Made by a program: the position numbers and the translations under genes. Shown here in pieces: positions 22,634 to 34,223 of a stretch of DNA of 64,000 bases. The notes under the pieces were generated by a model that searched no databases, was not told the origin of the DNA, and saw nothing but the letters and a program-made list of their open reading frames with translations. This stretch comes from Zoroaster sp. YZ-2022 (Eukaryota > Echinodermata > Asteroidea > Forcipulatida > Zoroasteridae): assembly GCA_029582265.1 (NCBI GenBank), contig CM055823.1, positions 10,977,716 through 11,041,715 of the forward strand. The letters are read 5' to 3'. Numbering within the stretch: position 1 is the first letter of the stretch; each line of letters opens with the position of its first letter.

Positions 22634-23205
22634 TAGGGCTGTGCCGGCTATCCGGGTATCTGAATACCCGACCGTAACTGTCATTACCCGGTTCCATTTT
22701 TCGGTTCCAATTACCCGTAAACGACTTTTTAAAAACATATGAGCGGAGTGAACAGAAATCTGTCACTCTTGAACAATGTAATGTTTACACTTTTACAGAC
22801 AATTATCTTTGAATTCAAGAGATTACACTCCAATAAAGCCTTTGTAGTATTTTAGGGACATTTTCCATACATTTTCTCCAACTGTTTGTGATACATTGTA
22901 TCGAGGCTGCAAAGGGCCTGGCAGCGGCTGCTTCAAACAACTTATCAAACCAGCAGCACACAGGAGGGAATATTTGCCTATTGTTTTAATTAAAACGACA
23001 CAGTAAACAAAAGATCGATTTAAGTATGGTATCCTCTGTATTATAAAGGTAATTTTTGTTACCATTTACAGTACATGTATTTGTACACCACCGGAGGCAT
23101 GTTTTCAACAAAATTGAAAACGGGTATCTGGCCAAAATCTGGGTATCCAAAGTTTCCTGATTTCGGGTATCCAGTTCAAAAAATATCCGAAAACGCACAC
23201 CCCTA
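22634..23205. mobile_element. hAT-like MITE, copy 1
   Basis: The ends are TAGGGCTGTGCCGG and, on the opposite strand, TAGGGGTGTGCG. Flanking 8-mers GTTACCAG (22626-22633) and GTAACCAG (23206-23213) are a one-mismatch target duplication, as expected for hAT. An inverted copy with an exact 8-bp duplication lies at 57244-57798. It is non-autonomous, with no transposase frame. Confidence 0.85.
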
Positions 23206-23213
23206 GTAACCAG

Positions 23214-25004
23214 TTTTAGCGAGAAATATCATCATTGCCGAACATTTTCAAACTCGTTGCCCAAGGAAAACCACCCGGTGTGTCTATTTATTTACCTTCC
23301 ACACCACAAGACATGGCCATCACAGATAATAAACCTATCATGCATAATTATTTTCAAATGGTTGGTTATAATCTTAGTGAGAAGAGTGACTGGCCTCCAA
23401 TTCTTTAATTTACACCTTTTTCCTTTGGTTTTCTACTTCTCTTGTTTGAGCAATTTTAAGGGAATTTGTGAACCTAAGTGTAGTGATCCCCTTCCAATTG
23501 ATTCCCAGGCATTAGAAATCCAATTCAAATGGTGTCTTTCAGTCAAGGTGTTTTTTCATGGACAACACATTTATAAATGATAAACCTCAACCCCTCTCCC
23601 AAAATTATGGCTATGCCATTTTTGGTACATTTTGTAATCTTCCCAAATAAGATTGCAATGAGAACACCGTTGCTTCAACAACAACAACAAACAAACAAAC
23701 AAACACCCCATCAAACAAACAAACAAAATCTGAAATCTTAGGAAACACGTATTGCAAGTCGTTTTGCGATAATTATTTCTGTCGTCATTCTTTTCATACT
23801 TTAATAAACACATCGCTCACTGCAACAATGTGATACTGCCAGTAGAAAATTACCCATTTTTATTTATAGCTAAAATTTAATTTGAAACAAATTTAAAAAA
23901 TAATAAACCGTGATAAATGCATAAAACAATGGGTGCACTGACTGGCATCAACTCAACAGAAAGTACGCAGCTAGTGAGTTGACCGTAAATCAGTCACCGT
24001 AACTCAATACACTGTATTTTTATACCTATTTCTGCTGTCATGGTTTTCCCTATACCAGGGAGAATCAACAGCATAATAATTGTCAAAACTTTATAATAAA
24101 ACACCATTGCGACTACAATAAAGTTGAGGTTTGAAATGAGGAGATTGTTCAAAATGTTTTAACATAACAAACAACGATAATGTATATTTTTTATATTACG
24201 ATTTTATTTTGAGTAATTATTTGTTTGTACAAAAGTAGGATCGCTTCTGGAATTTCGGCCATCTGTGTCTAAATTGCAGGTAATACATTTTAAAGTCCCT
24301 TCGGAGGAGTTGCGATAACTATTCTAAATTGAGTCTCCCATTAAGGGTTGAATCTATGTGGATATTGTCCTATTCTTATTCTGTTTCTACAAATAAATAC
24401 ATTATTTATCCAACATGTGAAAGTTTCAGCTCAATACGAAGTCTAAGTTATGAAAGAAGTGTGAAAAAGCATCCGCAATTATTATTGAAAACACAAAATG
24501 TGCATAATTATTTTGTCATGTTTTCACTGAAATGAGGAGCACTTTAGATAAACTAATTTTCAGACTGATTGGTACCTTTGCCAACTTCACATGAAGTTAG
24601 CTTTCAGATAATAATTAGGTATAGCTGTATCAGACATTTACCAATGTTGTAACTTCCCTTACAGCAAACAAATTCTTTATTTTGTTTTTAGCGAAGGAAT
24701 TCCTAAAAAAGTATTACTTACAAGTAAACGTAAGCATACTCGTTAATCTAAAATAATAATCTGAAAAGATGAGTAATTGTGACTTAAAATTAGTATGAAA
24801 TTATGTAAACAACTTGTTCACCCTTACAATTGTTTTTGTTTAATTAAGATGCCTAAATGGTGAACGAACACTGTCACATTCAGTGAACCATTACATATAT
24901 TTTGTGACCAATGTACTGTGTACAAGAAACCGGACACTTTTTTGTTTCACCTAACATATATGACTAAATAATGTGAAATATTAAACAAAGCTAATGAAAG
25001 TTAA
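23214..25004. other. AT-rich intergenic DNA
   Basis: No supported gene. It contains a CAAA-type simple repeat near 23680-23730 and phrases shared with 20.8 kb and 22.35 kb. Confidence 0.4.
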
Positions 25005-25175
25005 ACATTAAGGCCTGTTGCATACAATTAAAGGCACACGATCTTTCAGATATATACTTTAATTTAAACTCTAAAATATATTTTGAAATTTAATTTCCCT
25101 TATAAATCTAAATTCACTTCAATTCAAATGGCATTTCAAATTCAGTTCATTTCAATTTCCCCAATAAACTTAAAA
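25005..25175. repeat. AT-rich dispersed repeat, copy 3
   Basis: Shares GCATACAATTAAAGGCACAC and ACTCTAAAATATATTTTG with copies at 20.3 and 21.4 kb; the following TTCAAATGGCATTTCAAATT region matches 20468-20530. Confidence 0.75.
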
Positions 25176-25974
25176 TATTCGATTGACGGGTACGATGACG
25201 GGGATAGAAAGACAAATATAGCCAAGGCGTGGATGATGAGATGAAACGAAAGTTTATGTGCGTTGATGATGTAGGTCTTGTACCTTAATGAGAAGACAAC
25301 AACAGTTTTTTTAGGTACTGATAATCGTAGTATTGAACTGTTGATATTTGCAAAGAAGCTTCTGGAAAATGAGCAAATTATTGAGAAAATTATAATTCCA
25401 CTGGAATTATACGGTATCTCTTAATGTATCATGCAGAATAATAATTATGAGTTGATTGCTGACAGTAATTCTCTAGCTGAGTAGACAGATACAACCATCT
25501 TTGGATCTAGGAATGTAAATTGATCATGATACCTTTTGCGGTCCCTTTTTGGCCAATGTGTCGCCTCCACACGTTCCTCTCTCGCTGACATCGACCGCAG
25601 TTTATCCTACTTCCCGCCTGCACACCTCCTGAGGACGATCAGAGCACACTGATTGAAATGTTGAGTTGTTCCTCCAGTTCTTTTCAGAACTAATTACTAC
25701 TCAATTGAGAATTTTACATGGTGTCACCACAATTAGTCTTACTTCTTCATTATATAATTCTTCATTCTTCATTATATAATTCTTTATTTACGAATGTCCG
25801 AGATTCCAGCACCTACTAAAGATTTCAGACCCCCCTTGTAATACATTATTCAGTTTGTACAGACACAAACATACGACTTCACAGCATCAGGCATCATGTT
25901 GAGCCGGAAAGCTAGAAGGCCACTACAAGACAAAATAAGGCGCTAGCAGCTATGAAAGTTTAATAATTTTGTTT
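25176..25974. other. Intergenic DNA, no gene recognised
   Basis: The stretch near 25555-25675 (CCTCCTGAGGACGATCAGAG and following) has the feel of a retroelement 3' region, but no domain supports that. Confidence 0.3.
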
Positions 25975-26180
25975 TCACACGGCGCTGTTTGCGGGGCTCA
26001 CAGAGGCCTGCCCGCTGGACTCCGTCCGTGCTTCCACGGCCCACGGCACCACTGACGCTCGGCCCAACTGTCGTGGGTCCTCGGCGGGACTCACCGTAGC
26101 CGGCCCGCTGGGCGTCCCCCGAGCTTCCGACCCACGGCACCACTCACGCTCGGCTCAACACTAGCAACAACGCCGCGGAG
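25975..26180. repeat. GC-rich island made of an imperfect tandem duplication
   Basis: Strongly GC-rich DNA within AT-rich surroundings. Two units of about 87 bp (about 25996-26082 and 26083-26170) share GACTC...CCCGCTGG...GCTTCC, CCCACGGCACCACT and ACGCTCGGC. A minus-strand frame of 66 codons (25943-26143) reflects the repeat and is not recognised as a protein. It may be a host regulatory or first-exon segment, or an inserted sequence. Confidence 0.55.
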
Positions 26181-26520
26181 TGTGTCAATAAAGCGATATT
26201 CGCCATTGCATATCGGGCTGTCAAATAAATGAACAACATTTTTGAAAAGATTTATTTTCACTCGATTGACTTGCTTTTAATGTTGTATTATATTAAATTT
26301 GAATTGTTGCAGCATTACACAAAAACCACAAGCGATCAGGGGGTGTGGCCGAAGGGGGGGTGTAGGTGGGATACTCTCCTTATATTTGTTTCACTTGGCA
26401 TTGAGAGCCTCAGTCGGTAAATTAACCAGAAATCAATGTATTGATTTTGTTCTTATTTAACCTGGGGAGACCTTGCAGTGGAACACTGTTTATCAAAGGT
26501 GCTCTAAGAGTGCTTTTCCA

Positions 26521-26640
26521 GTGTCGTAGCCGAGCGGTCTAGCTTACCGGACTCAAGTTCTGGTGTTAGCAGCAGAATGTGGTTTCGAATCCCAGTCATG
26601 ACACTTGTGTCCTTGAGCAAGACACTTAACCATAATTGCT
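26521..26640 (+). mobile_element. Truncated tRNA-derived SINE
   Basis: Carries the same tRNA-like head as the SINE at 3.4 kb (GCCGAGCGGTCTAG; GGTTTCGAATCCC) through ACCATAATTGCTT, and is then cut off. The 5' region of a LINE follows directly. Confidence 0.85.
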
Positions 26641-28900
26641 TATAGGGACAGAGGCAGTTTAACAACTGCCATGTTCTGCTCAACCAACCAACGTGCTGGG
26701 AGTACGCGTCAAGGCGGGGACCAACAAACTAGACTACCGGCAACTCCCTGAAAAGTGGCAGATACAGTGTTTAGGGCAGGTGGGGCTCTTCAGCCTTGAC
26801 AGGCAGCCTACCTAGGAGAAGGACACTCCGAAATAAAAACCTGCATCCATGCGCGTCGCTCATCGTGTGGCAGTTTCTGCACCAGACAGCATATGGCACG
26901 TACTGGACGAGAGAGTTGGACTGGGAGCGCACACACCTTTCTCACTATAATCCACTCAGGTGCAGGTCATTCAATGACACCAGATGACATTCTCACCTAC
27001 CAGTCAGAGTCCTGTGGCGATGGGAGAGTGGCGACAAGGACAGGCCGAGCATGCTGCTACGAGTCTCTAGCCACAAACCTACACACAGGCGGCCCACGTG
27101 TGATGGTCGTTTGCCGTAGACCGGGGTAGATGCGGCACCCGTATCATGCATGGGCGACAGAGCAGCCCTCTTCAGGGATTGCGATGCTCTCCTCACATGA
27201 GGACAGGTATTGAAAAGGGACCCTAAAAATTGCCTACTTCATCTGAGCTTGCCAGGAGACCGAACCTGGCTGGCCATCCATTCCTGCGGTCGTAAACGGA
27301 AATTGAAACACTCTCTGAACCTTGCAGTATGGAACGTCAGGACCATGCTGGATAACGACACGAGACCAGAACGTCGGACAGCCCTTATTGGGAGGATGTT
27401 GGGATAGTACAACATCGATATTACAGCCCTCAGCGAGACCAGACTATCGGGGGAGTCCAACTTGGAGGAGGTAGGTGCAGGCTACACCTTTTACTGGATT
27501 GGCAAGCCTGTAGTGGAACCCAGAACGGGAGGAGTTGGATTTGTTGTTCGCATATCTATTGCCCGGGGCTTGGATAAACTTCCAAAAGGTATCAAGGACA
27601 GGCTGATCACTATCCGCGTCAGCCTTCCCAGAGACCGTCACACCACCGTAATTAGCGTCTACGCTCCAACCATGACCCAAACTGATGAGGTCAAAGAGGC
27701 TTTTTACGAGGATCTGGACAGAGCGATTAAAGACACACCCAGGAACGATAAACTCATCATTCTCAGTGACTTTAATGCTCGCGTTGGATGTGACTCGGAT
27801 CTTTGGACGGGTGATTGGAAAGCATGGAATCGGCAAGTCTAACTCCAATGGACAGCTCCTCCTGGCAAAGTGCAGTGAGCATAACCTTACCATCAACAAC
27901 ACCATTATTCATGAAACGATCAACTACCGTGTGAATTAAGCGTGCCATTGCTGCATTCTACGCGATATGCATGTGCCACTCACTTAAAACGACACCAATT
28001 GTAATCCAGACTACCAGATTATAATCTGTGCTTGTTAATAGCAAGATGAAATTGATCCTTTTGAGACGTTATCTACTGACACAAATTTGGAGTATCGGGT
28101 GCCCATAACCACCCAGTTGTCACGATCAACAACAACCCACTCAAGTCAGTAGAGACGTTTTGCTATCTTGGCAGTGTCCTCATAAACACAACATCCCTCG
28201 ATGAAGAAATCATCCAGCGAATTTCTAAGGCTAGCTCCTCATTTGGAAGACTCCGTCATCGACTCTGGGATGAGCATGGTGTGAAGTTAGCAACCAAGAT
28301 CACAGTGTACAAGGCCGTAGTCCTTACCTCTCTCCTTTATGGCTGTGAGACGCAAACAACTCGAGCAGTTCCATCAGAGATGCCTCCGCTCCATCTGCAA
28401 CATTAAGTAGCAAGACAAGGTCACTAACACAGAAGTCCTGGAACGCTGCAACATAGTCAGTGTGGAAAGTCAGGTCGTGAAATCCCAGCTCCGCTGGGTA
28501 GGACATGTTGTGAGGATGGATGACACTAGAATTCCAAAGGCAGTCTTGAGGTACACAAATACACTCAAGGCAAACCTCAAGGCTTGCAACATTGAAACCC
28601 ATGACTGTGAGGCGATAGCCCAGGAGCGGGGTGATTGGCGCCAGACATGTAATGAGGGTGTTAAGACATTAGAAGACAATCGAACTAGACAAATGAAAGA
28701 AAGGAGAGCGTTTTTTTTAACTTGTCTTTTTCGGTTTTCTTTTAGTTGTCTTTTCAGTTTTCTTTTAGTTGTCTTTTCGGTTATCGTATAGATGCTCTCT
28801 CTTTATTTTGTCTCGGATTGTTGATTTTTGTTTTCTTGTACGTTTTTATTAATTTACGGTTTTATGCCATTTTCATGTAATTTTGTACATAAAATGGATA
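26641..28900 (+). pseudogene. Internally deleted RTE-like LINE (endonuclease and C-terminus, RT core lost)
   Basis: The 5' region near 26770-26840 matches that of the LINE at 9.66 kb. An APE-type endonuclease runs from about 27270 to 27840: NLAVWNVRTMLDNDTRPERR, ALSETRLSG, VGAGYTFYWIG, ISVYAPTMTQTDEV and LSDFNARVG. Between about 27940 and 28110 the whole polymerase core is missing. The C-terminal part resumes with FCYLGSVLINTTSLDEEI, LLYGCET and RWVGHVVRMDDTRIPKAVL, ending near 28690. Stops and frameshifts occur throughout (for example TAG at 27406 and near 28408). A 3' region of TTTTCGGTT/TTTAGTTGTC repeats follows at 28710-28790. It cannot retrotranspose. The sequence style resembles CFD2-like RTE endonucleases. 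Confidence 0.85.
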
Positions 28901-29840
28901 TGTAGGCCTATATATAGCTTTGTGATTTTAAACTGTGAAAACAAATTAATAAAGAAAATAATTTAGTTAGATCAAATATTCTTTGCTTGCTGAAGAATTG
29001 AACAACGGTGCCGAATGAGAACAATCTTCCTATTTAGAAATGGTTAAAATAATGTTTCTTAGGTCCATTTTAAAAGTTTCTTGAATGAAGGAATAATATT
29101 TTAGTCATTTACTGTAGGCCTATGTGTGCCAACATGTAGCTATATGTACAGCAGTGATGGATCCTAACTCCAAAGGCATCGACCAATGAATCAATTGCCG
29201 ACTACAAGTATTCAGTCTCACCTATCACAGGTACTCAGTGCCTGGGGCATAACATAAATTCAATATAAATCACCAAACCATAACTGTGTTTGTGCTTTGT
29301 GTTGGACAATAACATTTCTCAGTTATAGGTTTTGGGGTTTGCTAGAATAACCTTTGTACCCTCATTGGGAATTTCCCTTTTTTATTTTGGGGGGGGGGGG
29401 GGGCGGAGGGGATATTTCACAAAACCTGTTTGCACGCAAAGCTTTAAAAGTGTAATGAGTCCCCTCATCTAGAGAAAATGGCAGCGATTATGTAGGCCTA
29501 CGTAGTTGAAATGAAATATTCCAATATGTTCACAGGCATAGCCATTATACAAAGCGGTAGTTTATCGAAGTTCATGACAGTTGTCTAAGACGACCTACCT
29601 ACATCCTTTAGGCATATATTCCTTACATTAAGCTAGCCATCTTGTCTACTAAACACATCAGTTCAAAATTCACCTAAATCATGGTGTCAAACATCCTGTG
29701 AAGTTATTCTGTCTGAGCTGCTGATTATTTTTTGTTAGAAATCAACTTTTTTGGTTGAAAACCCAAACTACTCTCCATTAGAACACTCCGCTGTTGGTAC
29801 TAACACGTATCCCATAGGAAGCTGTATAGCATGTATCACA
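28740..29840. repeat. Dispersed duplication A, uninterrupted copy
   Basis: Diverged but collinear with 56290-58410, sharing TGTGAAAACAAATTAATAA, GACGACCTACCTACATCC and GTTTGCACGCAAAGC. Here no SINE or hAT insertion is present, so it shows the unoccupied state. A G-homopolymer lies near 29391-29403. No gene is seen. Confidence 0.75.
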
Positions 29841-29973
29841 TAGACATCATCTGACATTTTAAGTGTTCGTTGCCATGGAGGCGAAGGGAAAATTACGTCA
29901 AATTTAATATTAATATCCCTGACGCAAAAATTCCATCAATATGTTAATGTTGCATACCAACATGCATCACTTA

Positions 29974-30758
29974 TGCCCCAGTCACATTTGCCAAGGCGGC
30001 CGTAGGGTCTATAATATCTACGGCCAGTAGCAATTATCGGGCCACCGCAGCATTCCCACGGTGTCATACACTAGCAGTCACATATGTAAAGGTAGCCGCA
30101 CGGCGTATTTAGAATTTTTGGAGACAGAAAACCTGCGGCTGCCGTACGGCCTTTTAAGTGATGACGCACGGTTGCCTCAAGGCGACCCTGCGGCGGCCGT
30201 AGGGTTTTGACAAATAGCAAGGCAGACCCACGGTCGCCGTACGGTCGCCGCAGGGAGACCCTACGGCGAGCGTATGGCGACAAGATAATATACATATCAA
30301 AAACACCTGTTATATATACCCCCTCCACGCACGGAGGAGGGTTTGCTACATACCGCAAGGCCACCGTACGGGTACCGTAGGGCCGCCTTGAGGCTGCCCT
30401 ATGGTGGCCGTGGGATTCCTGCGGCCGCCGCAATATATTGGGGTCCACAAAAGTAATAACACCCTAGGGCAAGCGTACGGCAAACGCAAGGCCACCGTAC
30501 GGCCAACGTATGGTCGACGTAGAACCGCCTACGGCATGGCTACGGCGTATCTAATTGCTACGGCGAACCAGGAAAAGAAAAAAGTTATAACGCCGCGCTA
30601 TAATCTCACGGCGACCCATACGGTCCGTAAAAGATAGGGATACGCCCTAAGGCCACCCTGAGGCCCCCGCAAATCCTCTGCGGCCGCCGCAGGTATCTCT
30701 CCATTTTGGGGGTCTACGGCTGCCGTATCCTAGCCGTAGGGCAAATGTGACTGGGGCA
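29974..30758. mobile_element. Long MITE with CGTACGG/GGCCGC-type interior
   Basis: Inverted ends TGCCCCAGTCACATTTGCC / GGCAAATGTGACTGGGGCA with a TTA duplication (29971-29973 and 30759-30761). The interior is GC-rich and built from dozens of short words such as CCGTACGG, GGCCGCCG and CTACGGC in both orientations. The ends resemble the proposed right end of the Harbinger element at 9160. Frames in the interior are artefacts. Confidence 0.85.
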
Positions 30759-30835
30759 TTAGGAAAGCTTTGTGTTGGTTGTGCGGGTTGTCTGCCCGTT
30801 GTCTGATTCCCCATTCAAATTTTGCTGTTTACCTA

Positions 30836-31310
30836 TCCCAGATAACATCACGACATTGGCCCAACGTAGGGCCAACGGAACGGTTTCATTGGGCCAACGT
30901 TGGCTGTCAAAGTTGCCCCAACTTAATTTTGCTCATCGGCATTACGTTAGGCCAATGTAAAAGTTGGCCCAACGTTGGACCAATGTTGGGCCTTTGTATC
31001 GTTACCTTTAAGCCAATATTGAGCCAACATCGAGCCAACATTGGACCAATGTTGGGCCATTGTATCATTAACTTTGATCCAACATCGACCTAACATTGAG
31101 CCAACATATTCCAACATTGGGCGAACATTGGACTTTTGTATCATTCAGTTGACTTTGAACCAGCATCGAGCCAACATAGTCCAACATTGGACCAATGTTG
31201 GGCATTTATATCATTAACTTTGATCCAACATCGAGCCAACATTGAGCCAATATATTCCAACATATTCCAACATTGGGCCTTTGTATCATTGACATTGAGC
31301 CAACACACTC
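30836..31310. mobile_element. Repetitive MITE with TTGGCCCAACGTTGG-type interior, copy 1
   Basis: It starts with CCCAGATAACATCACGACAT and consists of variants of CCAACATTGGACCAATGTTG. The element at about 52722-53646 ends with the inverted counterpart (ATGTTATCTGGGA). The right end is not visible here, where another repeat array takes over. Confidence 0.7.
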
Positions 31311-31510
31311 TAAAAACTCCCGGGTCAGAGTTGACCCATACTCTGGGTTGGAGATGCCCCGACACTTTCCGGGTCAGAATGACCCAAAAAGTTGGGTAAA
31401 ATAATCCGATCCAACTTTCTCAGTCATTCTCACCTGGAAAGGGTTGGTCATATCCAACCCGGACTCACAGCTCAGATTAATGTTGACCCGGATTCCAGGT
31501 CTAATGAGAT
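31311..31510. repeat. GGGTCA/TGACCC-rich repeat array
   Basis: Many copies of GGGTCA, TGACCC and GGGTTGG words in both orientations (for example CCCGGGTCAGAGTTGACCC near 31318). It is probably part of another MITE with a repetitive interior; the ends are not resolved. Confidence 0.55.
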
Positions 31511-31847
31511 AAGCATATCTTCCATGTATTAATAAGTCTTATCTATGGCAAGCAATCAGATACAACAAATTTCTTGTTTTTTATGTAACAGTTGAATCAT
31601 AACCTTATAAACTGTTATATTTCCATAGAAAATTGCCATAAATAAGTGCATCTTTCTATAAGGAACACATGCTTACCTTGTTAGAATGGCCTAGGAGACA
31701 TTGTGATAACACATTGTAATTTGAAGGATAACTGTAAAATGAAAAGAAACAAACAATAATGAAATGATCTTCTGATTGTTATATGTATTTATTTCTCTTT
31801 AACTGTTGAAAATAAATGTTCATAAATAGTCATTTTAAAGTTATTGT
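31511..31847. other. AT-rich intergenic DNA
   Basis: Nothing supported was seen. Confidence 0.4.
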
Positions 31848-32077
31848 TTAAAGGTGGCTATTATTGTCATGATCAACAGGGCATGGAATCAGAGTTCAAG
31901 TTTTAGAATAACTCAGTGACTGAAAATAATACTCACGTGGTAAGGTCATATATAATTCGCGTTGCTGCTGCATAAATGAGCCAGTATTTTTCAGTTACTG
32001 TGTTTATCTTAAACTAAGACACCGATTCCATGCCATGAAGAAAGTCTGCTCTGATCGTGACAATATTGTCTCTTTAA
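31848..32077. mobile_element. Foldback MITE, copy 2
   Basis: Inverted copy of the element at 13897-14120; shares GATCAACAGGGCATGGAATC, CAGTGACTGAAAATAAT and a terminal GACAATATTGTCTCTTTAA. Confidence 0.75.
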
Positions 32078-32413
32078 TAGCTTTAGACCAACTTGTGTTT
32101 ATGGGATTGATGGTCAGTACTTGGGTTGAACTATCCCAATGCTTGCATAAAAATACATAGGAACTTTAATTGAGTAATCTGGCAAAATGTATACCAAGAC
32201 TAACATGCCTATGCAATGAAGATTGGGGGTATGTTTACATGGCCCATCTCCCAGGGATTCACAGTCGGCAATATACATTTTACTAGATCACCCAACATAT
32301 ATTGTTTAATAACTACACTTATGAGGATTTTTGGGTCCAGTTAAAAAACTAATTCCTCAGTACAATCATTGTTCCAACATGTTAAACAAATACCTAGAAA
32401 GAGCTAGATGTGT

Positions 32414-33084
32414 CTTAAAGATGGACTACAACGAGAACTCTCACATTAAATTGACTATCGAACCTTGTTTATGTTGTGTTCAGGTAACAATTTATTGTTG
32501 TGGTCATGTTTTTCTCTTTATAATTTTGTTGCAATTTGACCGAAAAAATTAGACCCCGCTTCTTCGATTTTTGAAATTTCCCGCCCTGCACTGGTTCCCG
32601 ACAAAGACCCATTGAAAATCCACTATGAAATCCACGATATAGTACCAGCGGACTTGTAAACCAGCGAAAAGGGATGACGTATAACCCATGAGCACCCGAG
32701 AGTAAACAGAAGACGCCATGTTACTTCCGTGTATATTATACATGCGTTTTCATGCGTCAGCAGAGGCATGAAGTTTTTATGAAGCTTTTTTTCGGTCTAG
32801 AAGATGTCGCTTGTCCGCTGTTGTTCCGCATTGCATGTATGGTAAATGCATACAGTACACGCGATCGACTGTTGTGCGTGGGGGTAACAAAGCGTCATGG
32901 GTGCTACGTCACACACGAAGTATGAATTATTCATGAGTTGAGGGCTTTTGGTGAAACTGGGCTTTTCTGGGTCGTAGAACGCCGATCAAATTGATTTTGT
33001 TTTGCATGAAGGAACAAATTTTATTGAATAATAATAATATGCAACACAGCACTTATCATTATTCCGTTGTAGTCCATCTTTAAG
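32414..33084. mobile_element. TA-flanked element with 20-bp inverted ends
   Basis: CTTAAAGATGGACTACAACG at 32414-32433 is matched by its reverse complement at 33065-33084. The TA inside the end suggests a Tc1/mariner-type non-autonomous element. The interior has no recognised coding region. Confidence 0.7.
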
Positions 33085-33925
33085 GTCCTGAAAAACAATT
33101 CCCATGGAGGTACAGACTGCCACAGATAGGATAGGTCCATATAATTTAATTTGAAACATACATTAACTCCTTTGAAGAATGGATCAACTTCAACTGCTGG
33201 CCATTGGATCACAAAGTTATACGGACTCTGACACACCTCGTAGCAGTAACACAAATAGCTGTTTGTGTGTGACACATTTGTATGACAAGGGTTCATTGGT
33301 TCATTGGTTCCAATCTGGAGTGAAAAGGGGGAAATTTATTTTAAAAGTGTGAAGGTTTAATACTTGTGTCTAGTTATGATATGATGGGCTGTATACAATA
33401 ACATGTACAATTTTTATATTCAGTATATACTGATACCGATGTATATATGTTGGTGTGGTCCCCTTTAAGTTTTTCTAGAAATTGAAATTCCTAAATTGAT
33501 ATCCATAATTAAGCTTCTGCTAATACAAACTCTGCATAGATGGCGATGATATATGCCTAAGAATTCATAAGACCTATAAAATGATGGCGAATCAATCACT
33601 TATTCAATGTAAACAGAAACAATAAACATTTTAAGCATTCTCAATTGAATGACAATACATCTTGCACAGATTTGATGCACCATTATGCCTGTGTACGTCA
33701 ACTGATTTGCATGCTACTGTGTTTTCACCAGATTCCCAGCATGCACTTTAAATGGCAACAGGTTATTAACAGTCATGTCCTTACTAGTCAATAAATGACT
33801 TGGTGGCATCCTATAATGACTATAGATTTGTTTGTTTGCCCTTCACCCGCTTACCTCTGATGGGAAAGACGGAAGGAGCAAGCTTGCACCTCACTGTTTT
33901 TGTGTATTTTAGAAGCCAATTAGGG
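33085..33925. other. Intergenic DNA
   Basis: No supported gene or element recognised. Confidence 0.4.
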
Positions 33926-34012
33926 ATGAGGCTGTTCCAGGTAGCCATGTATCTGGATGACTGAAACTGTCATTACCAGGTTCCATTTTTTTAAAGTTCC
34001 AATTACCTGTAA
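33926..34012. mobile_element. Decayed fragment of the hAT MITE
   Basis: GAAACTGTCATTACCAGGTT followed by TTCCAATTACCTGTAA parallels 22675-22725 of the hAT MITE, with mismatches. Ends and duplications are no longer visible. Confidence 0.55.
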
Positions 34013-34223
34013 GGGACCTTAGCCAATCTCGCCCACTAACTCCACCCGGAACAATCTAAATTCTCACCCTCAAAAATTCTTGCCCTCCTACAAGACCTTT
34101 AGAAAAACCCTAACAATAGAAGCCGGCCACACTAGTTTGATGTAACCACTTTGCCTGGCTGTCCACACATGCAATGGAAAGGCTTAATTGGCAGGTCAAT
34201 GCCCCACAAACGTTTTCCCTGGT

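Noticed and set aside
30071..30637. Frames of 78-125 codons in the GC-rich element
   Set aside because: Composed of the repeated CCGTACGG/GGCCGC words; artefacts.
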